Part shown: positions 1 through 8,402 of the stretch, piece by piece | Position numbering within the stretch: position 1 is the stretch's first letter | Layout: each line of letters opens with the position of its first letter | DNA from: Commensalibacter papalotli | Lineage (GTDB): Bacteria; Pseudomonadota; Alphaproteobacteria; Acetobacterales; Acetobacteraceae | Direction: 5' to 3' | DNA length: 37,921 bases | NCBI RefSeq assembly: GCF_947179115.1 | Contig: NZ_CAMXCI010000008.1 | Coordinates: 1-37,921 of the forward strand | Program-made: the position numbers and the translations under genes | Notes under the pieces: model-generated | What the model saw: only the letters and a program-made list of their open reading frames with translations | What the model was told of the DNA's origin: nothing | Database searches by the model: none

Positions 1-1
1 T

Positions 2-79
2 AAATTGATTAAGGTCGAATTAACCGCAACATCAGAATATTTCGTAGATATGATTGAAGTCGCAGAGAAAATTGCGTAA
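2..79 (+). CDS. C-terminal end of an unidentified protein (partial)
   Basis: An open frame enters from the left edge and ends at TAA 77-79, leaving 25 residues that finish in FVDMIEVAEKIA. The residues look like a normal amphipathic helix, so this is probably the true end of an upstream gene, but there is too little to assign a family. A perfect palindrome with a T-rich tail (124-163) follows 45 bases later and could be its terminator. It lies on the same strand as the ligase and polyketide synthase cluster and may belong to that cluster, but nothing in the sequence proves it. Confidence 0.5.
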   Translation, partial: KLIKVELTATSEYFVDMIEVAEKIA

Positions 80-123
80 TTTTAATCGATTTATAAATAA
101 ATTGATGTAACTTTGTAAATATG

Positions 124-163
124 AAACTTTCCTTTTCTATAATTATAGAAAAGGAAAGTTTTT
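124..163 (+). terminator. Perfect 38-base palindrome with T tail, terminator-like
   Basis: Positions 124-142 and 143-161 are exact reverse complements (arm core ACTTTCCTTTTCTATAA), and a short T run follows to 163. This is the form of a rho-independent terminator for the gene ending at 79. It is unusual in lying only about 30 bases before the start of the next gene. The centre of the palindrome also reads TATAAT at 138-143, so it could carry a -10 element, although no good -35 sits at the right distance (TTGTAA at 113-118 is 19 bases away). Confidence 0.65.
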
Positions 164-193
164 ATTGTTCTGATGATGGAGACCTGTTTAATT

Positions 194-1672
194 ATGTATG
201 ATCGGTTTATAGAGCATGTTGCAAGAATAGCCCCTAATAAAGTGGCAATGCTTTCGTTTGATGGTTCGGTTACTTTTGCTAAGATGGATGCAGACATTAA
301 CCGGTTGGCAAGAGAGTTATTAAATACATTAACGCCTCTTCCTAAGATTGTAGCAGTCTCTTATCAACAAATGCATCCTCATTGGATGTTGTTGATGGCA
401 TTAAGTCGCCTTGGTATTGCAACAGCTTCTGTTGCTGATGATAGTTTAATTGCTGCTAAGGAGGTATCTGTTTTAAAACCAGACCTCATCATTAGTGATG
501 CGTTATTTGATATAGAAACCCAAGCTCAAGTGAGGGTGCTTGATTTAGAATGGTATTCTAAAGTTGTAGAGGGGCCTGAGGTAGAACCAGTCAGATTGAC
601 TCTGGATGCAGATCGTGTCGTTAGGATTGCGATTTCTGCGGGGACCTCTGCGGATCGTCATCGTATTGATTTTACGGCAAGAATGTTAGAAGTTGCAATC
701 TTACGAATGGCAGAGCAGGAGTATATTGCATGGGTTGGTACGGAAAAAGTGGAACGTTTTCCTGTTTTGTTACCAACATTAGGCTTTGGTAGTATTCATG
801 GTTTTTTAAGTACGTTAAGTATTTGGTCTGTTTGTGGCATAGTTTTAATGGTGGATCGTGAGCAATATCCAGCAGCAATTACAATGCTAAAGCCTTCATT
901 AATGGTGATATCACCATCACAACTTCAAGCAATTTTAGAAAATATGCCGGTTGATATTCCTCCTGTAAAAGATTTGCGTTTGGTGATTTCTGCGGGGCAT
1001 TTTCCAAAAGAATTGCGTGAGGCTGTTAAGGCACGTTTAACAGAGCATATGCGTATTTTATATGTAACTAGTGAAAGTGGTATTATTGCTGGGGCTCATA
1101 TTACACAAGTAACACATGATGATATGGCAGGATGGATAATGCCATGGGTTGATGTGCAAATTGTTGACGATCAAGATAATATTTTATCTTTTGGTGAAGT
1201 TGGCAATATTCGCATTAAAAGTGCTGATATTATTGATCATTTTTATGAAGATGAAGAAGCTACAAAAAGACAATTTAGAGATGGTTGGTTTTATCCTGGG
1301 GATCTAGGGATCTTGGATGAAAATGGTTGTTTAAGAATATTTGGTCGTGTTGATGAGTTATATAATTTTGGTGGTGATAAATTTTATGCCAACAAAATTG
1401 ATCAGATTCTTCGTGTTGTTCCTGGGGTTGAGGATATTGCATTATTTTCAATGCCTAATTCTAGTGGTGTTCCTGAACCATGGTTAGCAATCGTTCGAGG
1501 GGATGGATTTGATGTGGACAAAGTTAGTGCTGTATTAGAGAAAAATTTCCATAATTTGCCAAATATTAGGGTGATGTGGGTTAATCAAATTCCTCGTGAT
1601 TTGACAGATCGCGTTTTAAGATATCAGTTAAGTATGGCTGCAACGCAGCAATATGTGGCAACAAAAAAATAA
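194..1672 (+). CDS. Degenerate AMP-dependent acyl ligase-like protein
   Basis: The protein has about 492 residues and the overall layout of the ANL superfamily (acyl-CoA synthetases, fatty acyl-AMP ligases, NRPS adenylation domains). Late motifs are recognisable: VTSESG resembles the A5 YGxTE motif, YPGDLG is the A7 GDLG, and GRVDELYNFGG is the A8 hinge. Two essential motifs are abnormal. The phosphate-binding TSGTTGxPK loop is replaced by SAGTSADRHR, and the A10 catalytic-lysine motif TGKvxR reads LTDRVLR, so the lysine is replaced by arginine. It may be a weak or inactive ligase, or a structural partner. ATG 194 is preferred over ATG 173 because GGAGA at 178-182 is well spaced to it. It precedes the polyketide synthase by 97 bases and is probably co-transcribed with it. 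The family is fairly sure; the substrate is unknown. Confidence 0.8.
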   Translation: MYDRFIEHVARIAPNKVAMLSFDGSVTFAKMDADINRLARELLNTLTPLPKIVAVSYQQMHPHWMLLMALSRLGIATASVADDSLIAAKEVSVLKPDLIISDALFDIETQAQVRVLDLEWYSKVVEGPEVEPVRLTLDADRVVRIAISAGTSADRHRIDFTARMLEVAILRMAEQEYIAWVGTEKVERFPVLLPTLGFGSIHGFLSTLSIWSVCGIVLMVDREQYPAAITMLKPSLMVISPSQLQAILENMPVDIPPVKDLRLVISAGHFPKELREAVKARLTEHMRILYVTSESGIIAGAHITQVTHDDMAGWIMPWVDVQIVDDQDNILSFGEVGNIRIKSADIIDHFYEDEEATKRQFRDGWFYPGDLGILDENGCLRIFGRVDELYNFGGDKFYANKIDQILRVVPGVEDIALFSMPNSSGVPEPWLAIVRGDGFDVDKVSAVLEKNFHNLPNIRVMWVNQIPRDLTDRVLRYQLSMAATQQYVATKK

Positions 1673-1769
1673 ATTATAAAAAGTTTAGTTCGTTATCGGT
1701 TGGGTTTAATAGTCATTTACATGGTATATAACTCAAAAAATAAGATTATATTGGAATATAGAGAGAACC

Positions 1770-4700
1770 ATGCAGGTAGTTAATAATAAGAAATATTCTG
1801 GTGAAATAGCCATTGTAGGTATTGGGTGTAGGTTTCCAGGTGGTATCGTTGATCTGGATAGTTTTTGGGAAGCTGTTTGTGGAAAAAAAGAAACAGTTAG
1901 TCGTATCTTGCCAACACGTTGGAATTGGAGAGAGGTTTACGACAAAGATAATACAACAGTTGCCAAAAGTTTCTTTTTAAATGGAAGTTTTTTAACACAA
2001 CCGATTGATGAGTTTGAACCTCTTTTCTTTGGTATGTCCCCTAAAGAAGCAGTACAGTGTGATCCTCAACAGCGTGTGTTATTAGAAGTTGCTTGGGAGG
2101 CAATGGAAGAGGGCGGTTTGGTTCCTGCTAAATATGCTGGAAAAAAAGTTGGTGTATTTGTTGGGATTTTTGCAACTGACTGGTTGATTATGCAATCCAG
2201 TCATTATGCAAGTGAAGGAAATGCTGAGACTAACTTCTTGGCAACGACAGCATCAACCACGATGATTTCAGCACGCTTATCATATTTCTTTGATTTCTGT
2301 GGGCCATCTTTGGCATTAGATACAGCATGTTCCTCATCATTGACCGCTATTCATTTAGCTTGCCAAAGCTTAAGAAATGGCGACAGTGATATGGGTATGG
2401 CTGGTGGTATTAATATTATGTTGATCCCACAGTCAGGTGCCTTGGTTGCTAAGGCACGCTTTATGGCTGAAGACGGAAAAAGTAAAAGCTTTGATTCTGC
2501 TGCTGACGGCTATGGTCGTGGTGAAGGTTGTGGGATTGTCATTTTAAAACGTCTTGAAGATGCTATTGAAGATGGCGATAAAATTCATGCAGTTATTAGT
2601 GGTATTGGTATTAACCAAGACGGCCATAATGAAGGAATTACCGTCCCTAGTGCTATTGCTCAAGAAAAGCTTATTCGTGTTGTTGCAGAGCAAGCAAATG
2701 TTGATTTAAAAGATATTGCTTATGTAGAAGCTCACGGAACAGGAACGCCTGTTGGTGATCCATTAGAAGCACAAGCTATTTCTAATACAGTTGGAAAAAG
2801 TCGTGCCAAAGATGATCCTGTTATTATAGGGTCTGTTAAAGCAAATATTGGACATTTAGAAGCCGCTGCTGGTGTTGCAGGATTGATTAAGGCTTGCTTA
2901 TGTCTTGAACATAAGGCTGTTCCTCCTCAGGCTAATTTGAAGGAACCCAATCCAAATATTCCTTTTGAAGAAATGAATTTGCGATTGGTGCAAGATGAAG
3001 TTGTTCCTTTAACAACAAAAGCTAAAGATCTTTATGCTGCTATTAACTCTTTTGGCTATGGTGGTTCAAATGCGAATGCAATTATTCGCGCACCTCGCAA
3101 AGAGGAAGTTAGTCAAGATATCAATTCAGAAATGGTAAATTTACCTTCTGATAGCTATATTTTATCATTATCTACGAAACAACAACCTTCTTTAAAGTTG
3201 ATGGCAGAGCGTTATGCTGCTTTCTTAAAAGAAGAGAATAGTCCTTCTTTAGATGATATTTGTTATTCTGTTGGTAAACATCGTTCTTACTTCCAAAGAC
3301 ATTTGGTTGCATTTGGTAAAACGAAAGAGGAAATTGCTCAAAAATTAGAGGATTTTGTTCAAGATAAACCTAATCCTGATGTTATTGTTGGGCAACAACA
3401 AATTAAAACTCAGACACAACCTGCTTTTGTATTTTCTGGTATGGGACCTCAATGGTGGGGGATGGGACAATGGCTATTAAAGCATGGCCCTGCAGAATGT
3501 TTAGCAATCGCTAAAGAGGTTGACCAGTATTTTAAAGAGCTTTCTGGTTGGTCAATTCTTGCTGAAATGCAAAAAACAGAAGAAGAATCTCGTATTCATG
3601 AAACTGCAGTGGCTCAACCTGGAATATTTACTGTTCAGGTGTGTTTAGCTGAAGTGTTGAAGTTATATGGCATTCATCCAGCTGCTATTGTTGGACATAG
3701 TGTCGGTGAAGCTGCAGCTGCATATGTTGCGGGCGCACTTAGTCTTAAAGATGCGACAACAGTAATTTACCATCGTAGTCGTCTGCAACAAACTTTTGCT
3801 GGCAAAGGTACGATGTTGGCTGTTGGGATGGCGCCTTCTGCTTCAGCGGAACTGATTAAAGATTATGAGGGGGATGTTGCGGTTGCTGCAATTAACAGCC
3901 CACGTTCATTTACATTATCTGGTAGTAAAGAAAACCTAGAAAAAATCGCAGCTGAATTAGAAAAACGTTCAGAATTTAACCGTTTCTTGAAGGTTGAATT
4001 GGCTTATCATAATCCAATTATGACTGATATTCGCGATGAATTTGAAGAGGCTGTTGAGAGTATTCAGCCCAAAACACCAACTATTCCACTTTATTCAACG
4101 GTTACAGGACATATTTGTGATGATACGTTCTTTCATGACCCGAATTACTGGTATCGTAACCTTCGTCAAACCGTATTATTTGCCGAAGCTATTTCAACAA
4201 TGATTCATGATTCCTACTCTTTATTTTTAGAAGTAGGGCCTCATCCTGTTTTATCTGCGTCTATTAAAGAATGCGCAGCAACATTAAATATTTCTATTGG
4301 TACAGCTTATACGTTGCATCGTAATGAACCAGAAGAAAAATCATTAGCTAAAGTTCTATCAACATTATCTGCAGTTGGATTAGAGTTAGATTGGAATAAA
4401 ATTGTTAATGGTAAGCGTATTAACCTTCCGTTCTACGCTTGGGCTAAAGAAGTTTATTTTGGTGAAAGTAAACATTCAAGACAACGCCGTTTAGCTGTTC
4501 GCTTAAATCCTGTATTAGGAGATGTGGATTGGTCTGCTTCTCGAGGATGGTTGTCCGAGCTTAATATTAATTTTATGCCATGGTTAGTGGATCATAAAAT
4601 TGAAGGAATGATGGTGCTTCCTGGTGCTGCTTATGTAGAAGCCGCTATTGCAGCGCACGCACAACTTGCAATTAATGCGCCTAAAGAAATGCAAGAGCCA

Positions 4701-7700
4701 GCTATCATTGAACATTTGCAGCTTAAAAAAGCAATGGTTGTTGATCCTGATCGTAAGTTCTATCCATATATGACTTGGAGTGTTGATGAACTAACAAGTC
4801 GTCTATTGGCTTATGGTCGTACTGAAAACGATTCAACCAATTGGGATTTATATGCTTCTGTTTCTTTACGTCGTACCTCTCCATGGGGTGGGGATGATAT
4901 TGAAGATCTGAGTGCATTAAAAGCCAAAATTACAGATCAGGTTGATACTGCTTTCTTCTATGAGCAACTGCGTGAGCATGGATTAGAATACGGACCTGCA
5001 TTCCAGACTATCCATGAATTACATCGTGGAGATGGTGTTGCATTAGCACATCTTAAACTTGCAGAAAGTGAACAAGAAACTGTTGAAGAATATTATATTC
5101 ATCCAACGCTGCTTGATGGTGCCTTCCAATTATTTGGTTTGTTAGGCGCTAAAGATAAAGCCCTAGCAGATACAACATTTGTGCCTGTTGGTATTGATCG
5201 TGTAATGTATTACGGCAGACATGAAGGTGAACTTTATGCTTATGCGTGTAATTTCAGAAAAGATGATGATCTCTTTATTGGTGATATTTTCCTTTATAAC
5301 TTAAAAGGCGAACCAGTTCTTAAAGTTAAAGGCTTGACGGTTAAAGAGCTTGCTACTGAAAAACAAAAAGAAGCAAAACGTGCACGTTGGTTATATCGCT
5401 ATGAATGGAAACAAGTAGAGGCTTTATCTTTACTTGGTGAAATTGCTCGTGTTGCTGTGATTACAGATAATGATGTGGTTGCTACGCCGTTGATTGCAGA
5501 GTTGGAATCTCAGGGGGTTTCTGTTTTCCAAGGTTGTTTGGGGGATAAATCAGGTCAAGAATCTGATAATGTTTACAATATACGTCCTGATCAAGCTGAG
5601 GATTATAAAGGCTTTTTCTCATTCATAGATTTGCATAAATGTCGAGCTGTCGTTTATTTACGCAGTAAGCTTGATAATACCGAAGATAAAATTGGATTAT
5701 CTTTAGTTCAAGAAATGTTAGTTCTTTCAAAAGGGCTGCCTGCTCTTGAAGAAAAAGACGTTACTGAAAATCTTCGTTTTGTTATCTTGACGCATGGTGC
5801 AGAAAAAGTTCTTGAAGATGAAAATATCGTTAATCTGAATCAATCTTCATTACGTGGTTTTGTGCGTGTGTTCTCACTAGAGCGTCCTGAATTACAAATG
5901 AAAATGGTTGATATTGATGCAGATATGACCATCACGGAGCCTGGTGTAATAGCAGCTGAAATTTTATCTGATGATATGGAAGATGATGTTGCATTAAGAA
6001 AAGATACACGTTTTGTATCTCGTCTGGTTCCATTTAAAAGCCAAGAAGATGTTAAATTTATTCCTTTGACTGAAGCAGGGGATAACGTTGGATATCGTCT
6101 GATGCCTGGTCGTTCAGGAATGTTGGATCAAATCCATTATGATGCATTTGAACGCCAAAAACCACCTCCAGGACATATTGAACTTGAAATTATCACGTCA
6201 TCTTTGAACTTCAAAGATGTGTTGAAAGTCATGGGCTTGTTGCCTCGTAGTGTGATGAAACATACATTCCATCAAGCTGGATTAGGTATGGAGGCTTCTG
6301 CGCGTATTGTTGCTGTTGGTGAAGGTGCCCATGAAGCTGGATATCAAGTTGGTGATCGTATGGTCGTGTCCATTCGTGATTGTTTAACTTCTCATGCAAT
6401 TGTGCCAATTGAGAATTTATATGCCGTCCATCTTGATGCAGCTTCTATGATTAGAGAAGCAAAACGTTACAATCTTAGTGATGAAGAGGTGGATCGTATT
6501 CGTAATGAGCTGATTGAAGAAATTCCAAATGCTGAAGCATCAACAATGCCTACAGTTTTCTCAACTGCTTATTATACTCTAATTGATCTTGCTAATTTGA
6601 GAGAAGGACAAACAATTTTAATTCATGCAGCTTCGGGTGGTTTAGGATTGGCGGCCATTCAAATTGCAAAATTAAAAAAAGCTCGAATTTTTGCCACAGC
6701 AGGCAATGATGAAAAACGTCAATATTTGCGCGATATTGGATGTGAGCACGTTTGGAATTCTCGTAACCTAGAATTTGTTGATGGTGTTAAAGAAGTAACG
6801 AATGGTAGAGGGGTAGATGTTGTTCTAAATTCTTTATCAGGTGAATTGTTACATGAAAGCTTGGCACTAGTTGCGCCGTTTGGACGTTTCTTTGAAGTAG
6901 GTAAACGAGATATTGTTGAAGAAAAATGGCTGCCAATGCAGGCGTTTAACGACAATATCGCGTTTTTCTCTATGGATTTGGATCGTATGTTGGCTCAACG
7001 TCCAGATGAAATTATGCGAATGTTGATCGAAGTTACACGACAAGTAATGATGAGAAACATCGTAATGCCTCCATGTACGATATTCCCAGCATCAAAATGT
7101 ATCGAAGCATTCAGACAGATGGCTTCTGCTCAACATATTGGTAAAATTGTTATTGATTTTACCGATACCAAAGATGTCATGGTTAAACCTGTTCCAAAAG
7201 ACTTGCCAACAGTTTCTGCTGATGCGGTTTATGTGATTACGGGTGCATTTGGTGGTATGGGCTTACAACTGGTTCAATGGTTGGTAGCACTTGGTGCAAG
7301 ACATTTGGTTGTTGTTGGGCGTTCTTTGAAAAAAGATGATGAGAATATCCAAAAAGCAATTAAGGTGTTAGAACAAAACGATGTGCATTTATATCAAATG
7401 CAGGCAGATATCACGGATTACGACAGTATCAAATCTGTTATTGATAAAGTAACTCAATTGGATGTTCCTTTAAAAGGTATCTTCCATTGTGCAGCAGTGA
7501 TTGATGATGGTGTTATTGAAAATCTGGATGATGAACGCTTGGCTCGCGTGATGTTGCCTAAAGCACAAGGGGCGTGGAATTTACATGAACTAACCAAAGA
7601 TATTGATCTAGATCATTTTGTTTTATTCTCTTCTGCTACTAATCTTCTTGGAAATATTGGGCAAGCAGCTTATGTTTCTGCGAACTTCTTCTTGGATGCT

Positions 7701-8393
7701 TTAGCAAAATACCGTAAAGAAATTGGTCTTCCTGCTCTTGCGATTGAGTGGGGTGCGATTGACGGTGGGTCAATGTTCCAAAAAGATAGCCGTGCTGCTA
7801 AAAACTTTGAAGCTATTGGGGTAAGTCCTATTGCGATTAAAGAAGCTTTGGCAACGATTTCATTACTTTGGAAAGCAGATCAACCTTGTGTTGGTGTATT
7901 GGATATTGATTGGTCTAAGTGGTTTGGCGTTTTCCCAATCAGTCGTTCGGTTGGACGCTTCCAAGATTTGCTTACATTAGGAAATTCTTCATACGAGCAA
8001 ACTGAAGCATTACGTCAATTGAATGCATTACCTTTAGAGGAACGTTTACCTTTTGTGGTGCAGAATTTAATTGATATTCTGACTAAAACTTTACAAATTC
8101 CGCCGGACAGTATTGATGGTAATACTCGTTTAACTGAACTTGGTATTGATTCATTGGTTGGTGTGGAATTACAGATTGCGATTAGTAACACATTAGGATG
8201 TGAAATTTCATTATTACAACTAATGAAAGAAGAAAATCTGCAAGATGTGGGTAAAGTATTATTAAGAAAGCTGAAGGTTCCATTTGAAAGTAATGAGTCG
8301 TTAGTTCTTGATTCTGATGCGCAAACACCTACATCTGAATCTGAAGAGATTACACCGATAATTGAAGATGCTTCAAAGAAAGAAGTGGAATAA
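1770..8393 (+). CDS. Type I polyketide synthase, fully reducing (KS-AT-DH-ER-KR-ACP)
   Basis: This 2207-residue multidomain synthase builds and fully reduces an acyl chain on its own carrier domain. The ketosynthase (about 14-440) has DTACSSS with Cys187 and the pair His322 and His362. The acyltransferase (about 540-850) has GHSVGE with Ser644 and AYHN with His747, which resembles malonyl-specific iterative enzymes. The dehydratase (about 915-1210) has HxxxGxxxxP with His942 and Asp1116 in LLDGAFQ. A structural stretch without a recognisable methyltransferase follows (about 1215-1445). The enoylreductase (about 1450-1780) has NFKDVL and the nucleotide loop AASGGLGLA. The ketoreductase (about 1815-2000) has TGAFGGMG with Ser1955 and Tyr1968. 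The carrier domain has LGIDSL with Ser2128, then an acidic tail of about 55 residues. No thioesterase or reductase is present, so release needs another protein. The single complete module resembles iterative lipid-type synthases such as those for heterocyst glycolipids and mycobacterial lipids. Iteration is inferred. Confidence 0.95.
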   Translation: MQVVNNKKYSGEIAIVGIGCRFPGGIVDLDSFWEAVCGKKETVSRILPTRWNWREVYDKDNTTVAKSFFLNGSFLTQPIDEFEPLFFGMSPKEAVQCDPQQRVLLEVAWEAMEEGGLVPAKYAGKKVGVFVGIFATDWLIMQSSHYASEGNAETNFLATTASTTMISARLSYFFDFCGPSLALDTACSSSLTAIHLACQSLRNGDSDMGMAGGINIMLIPQSGALVAKARFMAEDGKSKSFDSAADGYGRGEGCGIVILKRLEDAIEDGDKIHAVISGIGINQDGHNEGITVPSAIAQEKLIRVVAEQANVDLKDIAYVEAHGTGTPVGDPLEAQAISNTVGKSRAKDDPVIIGSVKANIGHLEAAAGVAGLIKACLCLEHKAVPPQANLKEPNPNIPFEEMNLRLVQDEVVPLTTKAKDLYAAINSFGYGGSNANAIIRAPRKEEVSQDINSEMVNLPSDSYILSLSTKQQPSLKLMAERYAAFLKEENSPSLDDICYSVGKHRSYFQRHLVAFGKTKEEIAQKLEDFVQDKPNPDVIVGQQQIKTQTQPAFVFSGMGPQWWGMGQWLLKHGPAECLAIAKEVDQYFKELSGWSILAEMQKTEEESRIHETAVAQPGIFTVQVCLAEVLKLYGIHPAAIVGHSVGEAAAAYVAGALSLKDATTVIYHRSRLQQTFAGKGTMLAVGMAPSASAELIKDYEGDVAVAAINSPRSFTLSGSKENLEKIAAELEKRSEFNRFLKVELAYHNPIMTDIRDEFEEAVESIQPKTPTIPLYSTVTGHICDDTFFHDPNYWYRNLRQTVLFAEAISTMIHDSYSLFLEVGPHPVLSASIKECAATLNISIGTAYTLHRNEPEEKSLAKVLSTLSAVGLELDWNKIVNGKRINLPFYAWAKEVYFGESKHSRQRRLAVRLNPVLGDVDWSASRGWLSELNINFMPWLVDHKIEGMMVLPGAAYVEAAIAAHAQLAINAPKEMQEPAIIEHLQLKKAMVVDPDRKFYPYMTWSVDELTSRLLAYGRTENDSTNWDLYASVSLRRTSPWGGDDIEDLSALKAKITDQVDTAFFYEQLREHGLEYGPAFQTIHELHRGDGVALAHLKLAESEQETVEEYYIHPTLLDGAFQLFGLLGAKDKALADTTFVPVGIDRVMYYGRHEGELYAYACNFRKDDDLFIGDIFLYNLKGEPVLKVKGLTVKELATEKQKEAKRARWLYRYEWKQVEALSLLGEIARVAVITDNDVVATPLIAELESQGVSVFQGCLGDKSGQESDNVYNIRPDQAEDYKGFFSFIDLHKCRAVVYLRSKLDNTEDKIGLSLVQEMLVLSKGLPALEEKDVTENLRFVILTHGAEKVLEDENIVNLNQSSLRGFVRVFSLERPELQMKMVDIDADMTITEPGVIAAEILSDDMEDDVALRKDTRFVSRLVPFKSQEDVKFIPLTEAGDNVGYRLMPGRSGMLDQIHYDAFERQKPPPGHIELEIITSSLNFKDVLKVMGLLPRSVMKHTFHQAGLGMEASARIVAVGEGAHEAGYQVGDRMVVSIRDCLTSHAIVPIENLYAVHLDAASMIREAKRYNLSDEEVDRIRNELIEEIPNAEASTMPTVFSTAYYTLIDLANLREGQTILIHAASGGLGLAAIQIAKLKKARIFATAGNDEKRQYLRDIGCEHVWNSRNLEFVDGVKEVTNGRGVDVVLNSLSGELLHESLALVAPFGRFFEVGKRDIVEEKWLPMQAFNDNIAFFSMDLDRMLAQRPDEIMRMLIEVTRQVMMRNIVMPPCTIFPASKCIEAFRQMASAQHIGKIVIDFTDTKDVMVKPVPKDLPTVSADAVYVITGAFGGMGLQLVQWLVALGARHLVVVGRSLKKDDENIQKAIKVLEQNDVHLYQMQADITDYDSIKSVIDKVTQLDVPLKGIFHCAAVIDDGVIENLDDERLARVMLPKAQGAWNLHELTKDIDLDHFVLFSSATNLLGNIGQAAYVSANFFLDALAKYRKEIGLPALAIEWGAIDGGSMFQKDSRAAKNFEAIGVSPIAIKEALATISLLWKADQPCVGVLDIDWSKWFGVFPISRSVGRFQDLLTLGNSSYEQTEALRQLNALPLEERLPFVVQNLIDILTKTLQIPPDSIDGNTRLTELGIDSLVGVELQIAISNTLGCEISLLQLMKEENLQDVGKVLLRKLKVPFESNESLVLDSDAQTPTSESEEITPIIEDASKKEVE

Positions 8394-8402
8394 GCATAAA
8401 TA

